A DNA stretch of 7,796 nt from Alphaproteobacteria bacterium (GCA_016869415.1 VGEI01000160.1:1-7796), one strand, 5' to 3'. Counted from the stretch's first letter, positions 1 through 7,200 are shown. Notes: generated by a model from the letters alone, not told the origin. Translations and numbers: made by a program.

Positions 1-1
1 T

Positions 2-433
2 GCTCGCTACGTCCATGCGATCGATGAGGACCGGCTGGAGGAATGGCCTGGCTTCTTCGCCGAGGACGGCCGCTACCAGATCACCACGGCCGAGAACCAC
101 GAGCGCTCATTGCCCATCGGTATTTTCTTCGCCTCGTCGCGCGGCATGCTGCAGGATCGCGTCTCCGCCCTGCGCGAGGCTAATATCTACGAACCGCAGC
201 GCTACCGGCACCTCGTCTCCTCGATCCTGGTCATGGGCAGCGAGGGCGGCATAGTTCGTACCCAGGCCAATTTCCAGGTCATCCGCTCGATGCACGACGG
301 GGCCATGGATCTGTTCGCCACCGGCCGCTATCTCGACCGGATCGTCGGCCGCGGGCCTGCGATGAGATTTGCCGAGCGCCTGGTCATCCTCGACAACAAG
401 CGCATCGATACGCTGCTGGCGATTCCGATTTAG
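2..433 (+). CDS. Aromatic-ring-hydroxylating dioxygenase, small (beta) subunit; 5'-truncated by window edge
   Basis: Only the last 143 codons are present and the reading frame is open to the left edge. The family is usually about 160-165 residues, so roughly 20 N-terminal residues are missing. The protein has the NTF2-like fold signature of beta subunits of Rieske non-heme-iron dioxygenases: a W-x3-F-x2-DGRY strand, then NHERSLPIG, SRGML-x-DRV, REANIYEP-x-RYRHL, and a C-terminal LVILDN-x-RIDTLL strand. The NIYEP-x2-YRH stretch resembles the small subunits of anthranilate and salicylate hydroxylases. In the family this subunit is mainly structural, supporting the catalytic alpha trimer in the cytoplasm. 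The alpha subunit and electron-transfer partners would be expected upstream, outside the window. The substrate cannot be told from this subunit. The TAG stop overlaps the stop of the convergent gene by 4 nt, and no hairpin terminator is visible at the junction. Confidence 0.88.
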   Translation, partial: ARYVHAIDEDRLEEWPGFFAEDGRYQITTAENHERSLPIGIFFASSRGMLQDRVSALREANIYEPQRYRHLVSSILVMGSEGGIVRTQANFQVIRSMHDGAMDLFATGRYLDRIVGRGPAMRFAERLVILDNKRIDTLLAIPI

Positions 434-1836
434 ATGATCGTCTCCTGCGGGCCGGAGTAGCGGACCAGCGGCTCGGCCAGGATCTGCAGGCTGACGACGG
501 TGTAGAGCACCATCAGCACGGTCATCGGCACGAGGCAGCCGAAGGCCCGGCCGCGCGTACCGACCAGCCGACCGGCCACGTCATGTGCCAGATAGACCGA
601 TACGGCATGCCCGCTGACGATGGCGGTGAGCGCCAGGTACCAGGCCGTCTTCGCATTGATGATGGCGATGTCGACGGCGCGGCCGCGCGTGCCGAACAGG
701 TCCCAGCCCCAGCCGAACGGGTCGGAGGCCAGTGAGATCGCATTCTGTCCCTGCACCAGCAGGTACACGAAAGTGTGCGCGAAATGGTAACCGACGGCGA
801 TGGGGATGAGGGTCAGGGCGAAGGCACGCGCGTAGTCGAGCGTCGTGTGCTCGCCGCCGACGATCCGGCGCATCAGCGCGCAGGTGCCGAGGAAGAGCCC
901 GAGCAGGAGCAGCCAGGTCAGCAGCAGGCCGGCGGTGTGCACCAGGATCCAACCGACATCTCCCAGTCTCGGATTGAGCGCGTGCACCGCATCCTCGATT
1001 GCGGTCCAGTGGGCGCTGCCCTGCAGCCCGTCGAACAGCACGATGGCCAGCATGCCGACGATGAAACAACTGACGGGCGTCGAGACGGCCGTCCCCGGCC
1101 CAAGCAGCCGGGCGGCGTAGGGCCGCAGCACGAGACCAACCTCCTCCCGCGCCAGGGGCGCAAAACGCCCGAAGAGACCGAAGACACGGTGGAAGGGATC
1201 GGCGCTGTCGCGCCAGGCGTCCGGCCCGTAGAGAGCCATGATCGCCCAGGCCAGCAGCGAGTAGGCCGCGATCAGCGAGGCCAGGATCCGCGGCTGTGCG
1301 GCGAAGGGAAAGACCAGCTCGAACCAGCCGAAGAGCAGCAGCAGGATGAGCGCCGGCCAGGCCCCGAGCCGCCGCGGCCAGGGGCGCGGGGCGCGGACAC
1401 TTGGGCCGAAGCGGTCGAAGAGCGTACGCCACGGATCGACCGCCGGCCAGGGATTGCCGATCAGCATGGCTAGGTAGGAGAAGCCGACCCAGCCGACGAT
1501 CCAGACCAGCGTCGGCACGATATTGCGGTGCGGGCTCGGATCGCCGGCAAACCCAGCGGCCAGGATCAGCAGCAGTGCGGCAACACCGGCAATCTGCAGC
1601 AGCCGGCGGAGACCGGCCGGCGTACCTTCGCTCAGCCGGACACGGCAGGCCGCGTAGCGCTCCGCCCCGCCGCGAGCGAACACGCCGACCATGACGAAGG
1701 TTACCGTCACGGTCAGCGCCCCGCCGACGATAAACAGCCAGACGGGCACCGGCAGCTCGTAGCGCTCGGCGAAGGCGTGTGCCGCGGCGGGCCCGGCGCC
1801 CGCCAGCCAGAAGAGGGCAGCGAGAACGGCCCTCAC
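430..1836 (-). CDS. Polytopic membrane protein, ~10 TM helices, unknown function; partner of cupredoxin-like gene
   Basis: A 468-residue inner-membrane protein. Residues 1-19 or 1-21 read as a Sec signal peptide ending AAAHA. About ten hydrophobic segments follow, near residues 31-53, 82-97, 106-127, 158-178, 183-203, 252-269, 293-318, 338-360, 392-418 and 434-454. A motif of the form DP-[WF] followed by LF or VF and a G-rich turn occurs three times: GNPWPAVDPW-x2-LF at 128-140, DSADPFHRVFGLFGRF at 210-225, and SDPFGWGWDLFGT at 371-383. Histidines cluster at or near helices (H300, H351, H354, H410, H418). Proteins of this look have, as I recall, sometimes been labelled 'fenitrothion hydrolase'; nothing in this sequence supports an esterase, so I do not use that name. 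The GTG start shares GTGA with the TGA of the upstream gene (1833-1836), a 4-nt overlap typical of translational coupling. Start and coupling are well supported; function is unknown. Confidence 0.85.
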   Translation of the reverse strand: MRAVLAALFWLAGAGPAAAHAFAERYELPVPVWLFIVGGALTVTVTFVMVGVFARGGAERYAACRVRLSEGTPAGLRRLLQIAGVAALLLILAAGFAGDPSPHRNIVPTLVWIVGWVGFSYLAMLIGNPWPAVDPWRTLFDRFGPSVRAPRPWPRRLGAWPALILLLLFGWFELVFPFAAQPRILASLIAAYSLLAWAIMALYGPDAWRDSADPFHRVFGLFGRFAPLAREEVGLVLRPYAARLLGPGTAVSTPVSCFIVGMLAIVLFDGLQGSAHWTAIEDAVHALNPRLGDVGWILVHTAGLLLTWLLLLGLFLGTCALMRRIVGGEHTTLDYARAFALTLIPIAVGYHFAHTFVYLLVQGQNAISLASDPFGWGWDLFGTRGRAVDIAIINAKTAWYLALTAIVSGHAVSVYLAHDVAGRLVGTRGRAFGCLVPMTVLMVLYTVVSLQILAEPLVRYSGPQETII

Positions 1837-2225
1837 TTGGGATGAACCTCGAAGCGCAGCAGCGGCCGCGTGTGATGCCCGTGCCGCACCGGCCCACCCG
1901 TGGCGTCGACGTCATGGACGTGCACGGGGAACCGCCCAGTAGCGAAGGCCTTGAACTCCATGACCTCCGGTTTGCCGGGATCGGCATGGACGGAGAGATC
2001 GTAGCCCTTGATATGGATGACCGTCGCCCGGTCGGCCCGCCACTCGATGCGGACCCGGTCGTCGTGGTGGACCTTGAGCACGCGCTGAGCGCGTGGCACC
2101 TCGCCGCCGCGAATCTCGACACGTAGCTCGACGCTCTCGGCATCGGCAGTCGTGCTGCCAAGGAGCAGCAACGCAAGAACGAAGCCCGGCCGCGTGTATG
2201 CGGCCGGGCTGGGGAACGGCATCAT
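1833..2225 (-). CDS. Small exported cupredoxin-like protein, His-rich, lacking the copper-ligand Cys
   Basis: 130 residues. A hydrophobic stretch at 14-23 and a likely cleavage after ADA (residue 29) indicate export to the periplasm. The mature part has a single beta-sandwich-like domain: a V-x-L-x-V-x-I strand, then V-x-IEWRAD, HIKGYD at 71-76, a PGKPEVMEF turn and strand at 83-91, and ATGRFPVHVHD at 95-105. HxxGYD followed by PG-x-P and TG-x-F is the pattern of cupredoxin-like export proteins. Classical cupredoxins bind copper with His-Cys-His-Met; there is no Cys anywhere in this protein. It instead has many His (71, 80, 102, 104, 115, 117, 118, 128), which could make a different metal site, by inference. 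It lies 13 nt behind the HD gene and overlaps the membrane-protein gene by 4 nt, so the three form an operon. Two tandem ATGs (2225 and 2222) are possible starts, and no clear Shine-Dalgarno sequence precedes them, suggesting coupling to the gene in front. Confidence 0.75.
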   Translation of the reverse strand: MMPFPSPAAYTRPGFVLALLLLGSTTADAESVELRVEIRGGEVPRAQRVLKVHHDDRVRIEWRADRATVIHIKGYDLSVHADPGKPEVMEFKAFATGRFPVHVHDVDATGGPVRHGHHTRPLLRFEVHPK

Positions 2226-2238
2226 CCGGCGGAAGGCG

Positions 2239-3291
2239 TCAGCCCGCCGGCACCTCGTAGGCGGACGAGTTCTGCAGGATCTCCAGGATTAGCTTCTTCG
2301 GCACCGCCGCGTCGAAACCCGCCGACTGGTAGAGGTTGTAGAGCCGGAAGTCGGAGATGCGGGTGAGCACGAAGTTCGCCAGCTTGTTGGCCTGGCCCGA
2401 TTTCGGATCGACGCCGAGGCTCTGGGCCACCTCACGCACCCAGTTGTGGGCGAACTGGCCGGCGATGTAGTGCGAGTAGGACCAGGAGCCGTCCGAGTAG
2501 ACGATCATCCACCACTCAGCCATGCGCTTGGCCGGGTCGACCTTGATCGCCGGCAGCTGGGCGAGCTTCGCCGCCTCGGCTAGTGCTGCGTTCAGGCCTT
2601 CCTTGCCGCTGGCCTTGTCGACGTCCCAGAACGGATCGAAATGGGCCGCCGCGGTGCCGATGACCAGATTGTCCGGCGCGCCGCGCTTCATCAGCTCGGC
2701 CTAGACAATGGCGCCGTGGCCGCCCATCCACTTCCACTTGGCGATGCCCTCGGCCCCGCCCCAGTACTCGGGGAACCAGTCGGGCCGCTTGATGGTATGG
2801 GTCGCGTCGTCCCACAGGTACCAGACCTTTGCCCAATCATGCAGGGTGAGCGCGGCGATGATCATGTCGCGGTTGGTGTTGTCGGTGCCGTGGACCTTGG
2901 CCAGCGCGTCGGCCCAGCCCATCGAGATCTCGATATTTTCGACCGCGTGCACGGCGAGCCCACCCGGATAGAAGTGATGGCCGGGTCCACCCGCCGCCGG
3001 CGAGAAGCGGAAGGCGTTCTTGTGCGCCGGCTGGTTGAACACGGTCGAGCGCGGGTTGGTCACCATGTCGGCGACGATGGCGCGGACCTTCGGGTCGCGG
3101 ATCGAATTGACGTAGGCCAGCAGCCGGTCGTAGCTCGAGCGCGTCCAGGCGCCCGTCGCCGCCATCTGCTCCGGCGACATATTGTATATATCCTGCAGCC
3201 GCTGCGGCGAGACTTGCGCCTCCGCTGTTGCCGCAACCCCCGCCAGCGCCAGCACGCCAACGGCCATTCCCAGCAAACTCCTGAAGCCCAT
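2239..3291 (-). pseudogene. Secreted HD-domain phosphohydrolase-like protein, interrupted by an in-frame amber codon
   Basis: The frame runs 350 codons from ATG 3291 to TGA 2239, with one internal TAG at 2701-2703 (codon 197). Both sides are in the same frame and read as one protein, so this is a point nonsense change and not a frameshift. Residues 1-26 form a Sec signal peptide ending AEA. The HD-superfamily pattern is visible: GHHFYPGGLAVH at 104-115, the metal-binding doublet LHDWAK at 150-155, and GGHGAIV at 190-196. After the amber come AELMKRGAPD and a further AAAHFDPFWD at 214-223. The GHH-x-YPGGL-x3-H arrangement recalls the HD domain of YhaM-type and related hydrolases, but those are cytoplasmic and this one is exported. 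Its substrate is unknown. The amber lies inside the domain, so neither half (196 and 153 residues) should be active alone. An ATG at 2691, 9 nt past the amber, could allow reinitiation. It is the first gene of the leftward operon. A sequencing error is possible. Confidence 0.8.
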
Positions 3292-3297
3292 GATTGA

Positions 3298-3304
3298 CCC
3301 CTCC
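3298..3304 (-). promoter_or_regulatory. Shine-Dalgarno of the HD gene, fixes its start
   Basis: On the minus strand GGAGGGG lies 6 nt before the ATG at 3291. This favours that start over the upstream in-frame ATG at 3381, which would add 30 residues before the signal peptide and spoil it. Seen directly; the start choice is inferred from the spacing and the signal peptide. Confidence 0.8.
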
Positions 3305-3434
3305 ATGGTTTGGCTGAACGTCTTAAACCTCGCGTTCCTGCCCTTCGGCACATGATTGAGTGCCCATGAGAACGCTAGCACGCTCCCGCGTACGTTAGTA
3401 CCCCTGGGCTGTTGTAGGCCGGCAAGTGCACCGA

Positions 3435-3448
3435 TTGAGCCAGATCAA
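3435..3448. promoter_or_regulatory. FNR/ANR/FixK-type operator in the divergent intergenic region
   Basis: The sequence TTGAGCCAGATCAA contains the full TTGA-N6-TCAA palindrome bound by the FNR branch of CRP/FNR regulators (FNR, ANR, DNR, FixK). One half site is TTGAG and the other is a perfect TTGAT on the opposite strand. It is centred at 3441.5, between the leftward HD operon (start 3291) and the rightward Spy-like gene (start 3502). For the rightward gene, class II geometry (centre at -41.5) would put transcription start at 3483. The centre is 150 nt from the leftward start codon, so it could serve either side. Low-oxygen or nitric-oxide control is inferred; the matching regulator gene is not in the window. 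Confidence 0.6.
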
Positions 3449-3470
3449 GGCGGCTCGTAGCAGTCGCATC

Positions 3471-3476
3471 TACGGT
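3471..3476 (+). promoter_or_regulatory. Candidate -10 element for the Spy-like gene
   Basis: TACGGT keeps the three most important bases of TATAAT (first T, second A, last T). It falls exactly where a -10 box should be if the palindrome at 3435-3448 acts as a class II activator site at -41.5. The predicted transcript would start near 3483 and have a 19-nt leader containing the ribosome binding site. There is no good -35 hexamer, which fits activator dependence. Prediction only. Confidence 0.35.
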
Positions 3477-3490
3477 TCACGCATCTCATT

Positions 3491-3495
3491 GGAGG
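3491..3495 (+). promoter_or_regulatory. Shine-Dalgarno of the Spy-like gene
   Basis: GGAGG lies 6 nt before the ATG at 3502 and just upstream of a signal-peptide-encoding start. It is the best ribosome binding site in this part of the window and settles the start. Confidence 0.8.
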
Positions 3496-3501
3496 TGTGT
3501 C

Positions 3502-4032
3502 ATGAACTTGTTCCAGGCCACCGCTCTCGCAGCGTTGCTTTCCGCCATCCCCGTCCTGGCTCACAGCCAGGATCACCGGCACGCCACCCCCCAGCCGCAG
3601 GCCACACCCCCCAGCATGATGCAAGGAGGCATGATGCAAGGCCGCAGCATGAGCGAGCGCATGGGCGGCCAAGGGCAGGCAGGCCGGCATGGGATCGACC
3701 GCGTCGAAGGTCGCCTCGCCTTCATCAAGACGGAGCTGAAGATCAGCGACGCCCAGTTGCCGGCGTGGAATGCCTTCGCCGAGGCTGTGCGCACTAACGC
3801 TACCACCATGCATGCCGAGCACCAGTTCATGCACGGGCGCGTCGGCCCTGACGTGTCGCTGCCGGACCGGCTGGCGGCACAGGCCAACGCCTTCGCGGCA
3901 CACGCCGAAGAGATGGCGAAGTTGAAGACCGTGCTCGACCCGCTCTACGCCAGCCTGAGCGCCGAGCAGAAGAAGACGGCCGACGAGATCGTCTTCAGCC
4001 CAATGGGTGTGCCGGTCGGGCGGATGATGTAG
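3502..4032 (+). CDS. Spy/CpxP-like periplasmic protein (LTxxQ family), Met/His-rich
   Basis: 176 residues. Residues 1-20 form a signal peptide ending PVLA, followed directly by a His-rich start to the mature chain (H21, H25, H27). Residues 31-65 are low-complexity and rich in Pro, Gln, Gly and Met, with two MMQG units at 39-46 and further Met at 50 and 54. The rest is helical. It contains two degenerate copies of the LTxxQ motif: ISDAQLPAW at 81-89 and LSAEQKK at 152-158. This is the layout of the Spy/CpxP/ZraP group, small periplasmic helical proteins that act as ATP-independent chaperones or metal-responsive stress proteins. The Met and His clusters suggest metal (copper or zinc) binding, by inference. 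The gene stands alone on its strand, divergent from the HD operon, behind the FNR-type palindrome. Family assignment is good; the individual role is not known. Confidence 0.8.
   Translation: MNLFQATALAALLSAIPVLAHSQDHRHATPQPQATPPSMMQGGMMQGRSMSERMGGQGQAGRHGIDRVEGRLAFIKTELKISDAQLPAWNAFAEAVRTNATTMHAEHQFMHGRVGPDVSLPDRLAAQANAFAAHAEEMAKLKTVLDPLYASLSAEQKKTADEIVFSPMGVPVGRMM
3614..3641 (+). repeat. 13-bp direct repeat, 15-bp period, inside the Spy-like gene
   Basis: GCATGATGCAAGG occurs at 3614-3626 and again at 3629-3641, an exact copy with a 2-nt spacer. The 15-nt period keeps the frame and encodes two MMQGG/MMQGR units in the Met-rich region. It looks like a slippage-type duplication that adds Met pairs. 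Confidence 0.85.
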
Positions 4033-4226
4033 ACGTCACCGCCGTTCGCCCGGCGGGCGGCGCCGGTAATTTGCGAACCCGAACCGCCCGCAAGGCGGCA
4101 ATAGCTTTCGCTGGAGCGCCATCCTGCGGCGCTTTATTGCCGGCCTAAATAACTGTTTTCACCCGCATTGTTTGCCGCGCAGCAGCGTACTACCTTGAGG
4201 GCTCGACAAGCGCTCGGGGAGGAGCG
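4033..4226. other. Intergenic region with nested inverted repeats
   Basis: There is no gene in this stretch between the Spy-like gene and the oxidoreductase gene. It holds a short GC hairpin CGCCC-GGC-GGGCG at 4047-4059 and another, CCGCC-CGCAA-GGCGG, at 4084-4098. An 8-bp pairing of CGGCAATA (4096-4103) with TATTGCCG (4135-4142) encloses the terminator-like hairpin, so alternative folds compete. The right part, 4144-4175, is AT-richer and is the likely promoter zone of the oxidoreductase gene, but I see no convincing -35/-10 pair. A purine-rich GGGGAGGAG at 4216-4224 serves as ribosome binding site for the ATG at 4227. Confidence 0.6.
4115..4138 (+). terminator. Probable Rho-independent terminator after the Spy-like gene
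   Basis: A 6-bp perfect stem AGCGCC (4115-4120) and GGCGCT (4128-4133) with a 7-nt loop leads into TTTATT (stem end through 4138). The U-tract is short and broken by an A, so termination may be partial. It sits 83 nt after the stop of the Spy-like gene and 89 nt before the next start. Confidence 0.45.
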
Positions 4227-7200
4227 ATGGCACTGGCGGCAGTCAGTCTCGACGACAAATACGCCCTCGAGCGGGGCCGGATCTTCCTGACCGGCACGCA
4301 GGCGCTGGTGCGTCTCCCCCTGGTGCAGCGCCGCCGCGACGAGGCCGCCGGCCTCAACACCGCCGGCTTCATCTCCGGCTATCGCGGCTCGCCGCTCGGC
4401 GGCTACGACATGGCGCTGTGGCGCGCCCAGAAATTTTTGAAGCGCCACCACATCCATTTCCAGCCGGGGCTCAACGAGGATCTCGCCGCGACGGGCGTGT
4501 GGGGCAGCCAGCAGGTCGGCCTCTTCCCCGGTGCCCGCTACGACGGCATCTTCTCCATCTGGTACGGCAAGGGGCCGGGCGTCTTCCGCTCGATGGACCC
4601 GATCACCCACGGCAACCTCGCGGGTACTTCGAAGCATGGCGGCGTGCTCGTGCTGCTGGGCGACGACCACGCCTCCAAATCCTCGACCCTGCCGCACCAG
4701 TCCGACCACCACATGGTCGCGGGGATGCTGCCGGTGCTCAACCCGGCCGGCGTGCAGGAGGTTCTCGACTACGGCCTGCTCGGCTGGGCGATGAGCCGCT
4801 ACTCCGGCTGCTGGGTGTCGATGAAGTGCATCGCCGACACGATGGACGCCGCAGCCTCCATCCATGTCGACCCGCAGCGCCAGGGCATCGTCATCCCCAA
4901 CGATTTCGAGATGCCCGAGGGCGGGCTGCACATCCGCTGGCCGGATGACTGGAACGTCCAGGAATACCGGCTGCACCGCTACAAGGCCTACGCCGCCCTG
5001 GCGTTCGCGCGGGCCAACCGGCTCGACAACATCATTCTGGATTCGCCCAACCCGCGCTTCGGCATCATCACCACCGGCAAGGCCTATCACGACACGCGCG
5101 AGGCGCTGGAGTATCTCGGCATCGACGAGCGTCTCGCGGCCGAGATCGGCATCCGCCTCTACAAGGTCGGCATGTCCTGGCCGCTGGAGCGCGAGGGTGC
5201 CCGCCGCTTCGCCGAAGGCCTCGAAGAGGTCATCGTCATCGAGGAAAAGCGGGCGATCATCGAGAACCAGATCAAGGAGCAGCTGTACAACTGGCGCGCC
5301 GATGTGCGCCCGCGCGTGATCGGCAAGTTCGACGAGAAGGGCGAATGGATCCTGCCCTCGGCCGCCGAGCTGCAGCCGGCCCAGATCGCCCGCGTGCTGG
5401 CCAACCGCCTCCGGCCTTTCTTCACCACCAAGCATATCGAGGAGCGCCTGGCTTTCCTCGAGGCCCGGGAGAAGCAGCTCAAGGCACCGCACGTCACGGT
5501 CAAACGCACGCCCTATTTCTGCTCGGGCTGCCCGCACAACACCTCGACCAGAGTTCCCGAGGGTAGCCGGGCTGCGGCGGGCATCGGCTGCCACTACATG
5601 GCCGTGTGGATGGACCGCAAGACCGAGACCTTCACCCACATGGGCGGGGAAGGCGCGCAGTGGATCGGCCAGGCACCGTTCACCGAGACTGCGCATATCT
5701 TCCAGAACCTGGGTGACGGCACCTACACGCATTCGGGCTCGATGGCCATCCGCGCCGCCATCGCGGCCAAGGTCAACATCACCTACAAGATCCTCTACAA
5801 CGACGCCGTCGCCATGACGGGGGGACAGCCGGCCGAAGGCTCGCTCACCGTGGCGCAGATCGCGCGGCAGGTAGCGGCCGAGGGCGTCACCCGCATCGCC
5901 GTGGTCTCCGACGACCCGGAGAAGTATCCGGCCGATGCCGGGTTCCCCGCGGGCACGACCTTCGACCACCGCGACGACCTCGACGCCGTGCAGCGGAGCT
6001 TGCGCGAGCTCAAGGGCGTCACAATCCTGCTCTACGACCAGACCTGCGCCGCCGAGAAGCGCCGCCGGCGCAAGCGCGGCACCTTCCCCGACCCGGCCAA
6101 GCGCGTGTTCGTCAACGAGGCGGTGTGCGAGGGCTGCGGCGACTGCGGCGTGCAGTCGAACTGCCTGTCGGTCGTGCCGGTGGAGACCGAGTTCGGCCGC
6201 AAGCGGGCCGTCGACCAGTCGTCGTGCAACAAGGACTATTCCTGCGTGAAGGGCTTCTGCCCTTCGTTCGTGACGGTGCTCGGCGGCCAGCCGCGCAGGC
6301 CGAAACCGGCGATCGCCAAGGCGCCGCCGGCGGCCGTGGCGCCGCCCAACCCGGCCGCCGACCTGCCGGCGCCGAAGCTGCCGGCCCTCGACCGGCCCTA
6401 CAACATCCTGGTCACCGGCATCGGCGGGACGGGCGTCATCACCATCGGCGCCATCGTCGGCATGGCCGCGCACCTGGAGAGCAAGGGCTGCTCGATCCTC
6501 GACATGACCGGCCTGTCGCAGAAGGGCGGCGCGGTGTTCTCGCATATCCGCCTCGGCGGCACGCCGGAGGATCTGCACTCGGTGCGCATCGCCGACGGCG
6601 AGGCGCATCTGCTGCTGGGCTGCGACCTGGTCGTGGCGGCGGGCGACGAATCCGTGTCGAAGCTCGCCCCGGGCCATGCCAAGGCGGTGGTCAACACGCA
6701 CGAGATCGTCACCGGCAGCTTCACCCGCAACGCCGATTTCCGCCTGCCCGTCGCCGAGCTCAAGTCTTCGCTGGAGCGGGCGGTGGGTGCCGCCGGGCTC
6801 GACATGGTCGACGCCACCGCGCTGGCCACGGCTCTGCTGGGTGACCCCATCGCCACCAACCTCCTCCTGCTCGGTTTCGCTTGGCAGAAGGGCTTGGTGC
6901 CGGTCTCGGCCGAGGCGCTGGAGAAGGCTATCGCCCTCAACGAGGTGTCGATCGCGATGAACACCGCCGCCTTCCGCTGGGGAAGACTAGCGGCGCATGA
7001 CCGCGCGGCCATCGACAAGGCGCTCGCCGGCGCGCCCGGCAAGAAGACCGTCACGGCGCTGCCGCCGCGCGCCCGTACGCTCGACGAGATCGTCGCCAGG
7101 CGCGTCGAGTTCCTGACCAACTATCAGGACCGAGCCTACGCCCTGCGCTATGAGGACCGCGTGCGCTGGGTCGCCGCCGCTGAGGCGGCGAAGACCCCCG

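Noticed and set aside
775..1473. 232-codon plus-strand frame opposite the membrane-protein gene
   Set aside because: It is rich in Glu, Gln, Gly and Arg with no domain, a shadow of hydrophobic codons read on the other strand.
581..2176. 531-codon minus-strand frame spanning both the cupredoxin-like and membrane-protein genes
   Set aside because: It is Arg/Ala-rich low-complexity translation, out of frame with two genes that have signal peptides, recognisable motifs and a coupled stop-start.
2701..2703. Amber codon read as pyrrolysine
   Set aside because: Nothing in the window encodes pyrrolysine machinery, and the protein is not a methylamine methyltransferase. A nonsense mutation or sequencing error is simpler.
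2641..3297. 218-codon plus-strand frame opposite the HD gene
   Set aside because: It is Arg/Gly/Val-rich with no motifs, while the opposite strand has a signal peptide, an HD motif and a good ribosome binding site.
3316..3337. Inverted repeat GAACG-N12-CGTTC upstream of the HD gene
   Set aside because: It is only 5 bp per arm, expected by chance in a region this long, and not placed over a convincing promoter.
2239..3381. A frameshift, or two separate genes, in the HD region
   Set aside because: Both halves are in the same frame, the HD pattern continues across the stop, and the second part lacks its own clear ribosome binding site or signal peptide.
4134..6701. 855-codon open frame antisense to the oxidoreductase gene
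   Set aside because: The translation is rich in Arg, Ala, Gly, His and Asp with no recognisable domain. It is what the complementary strand of a GC-rich coding frame gives, and the sense-strand gene is unambiguous.
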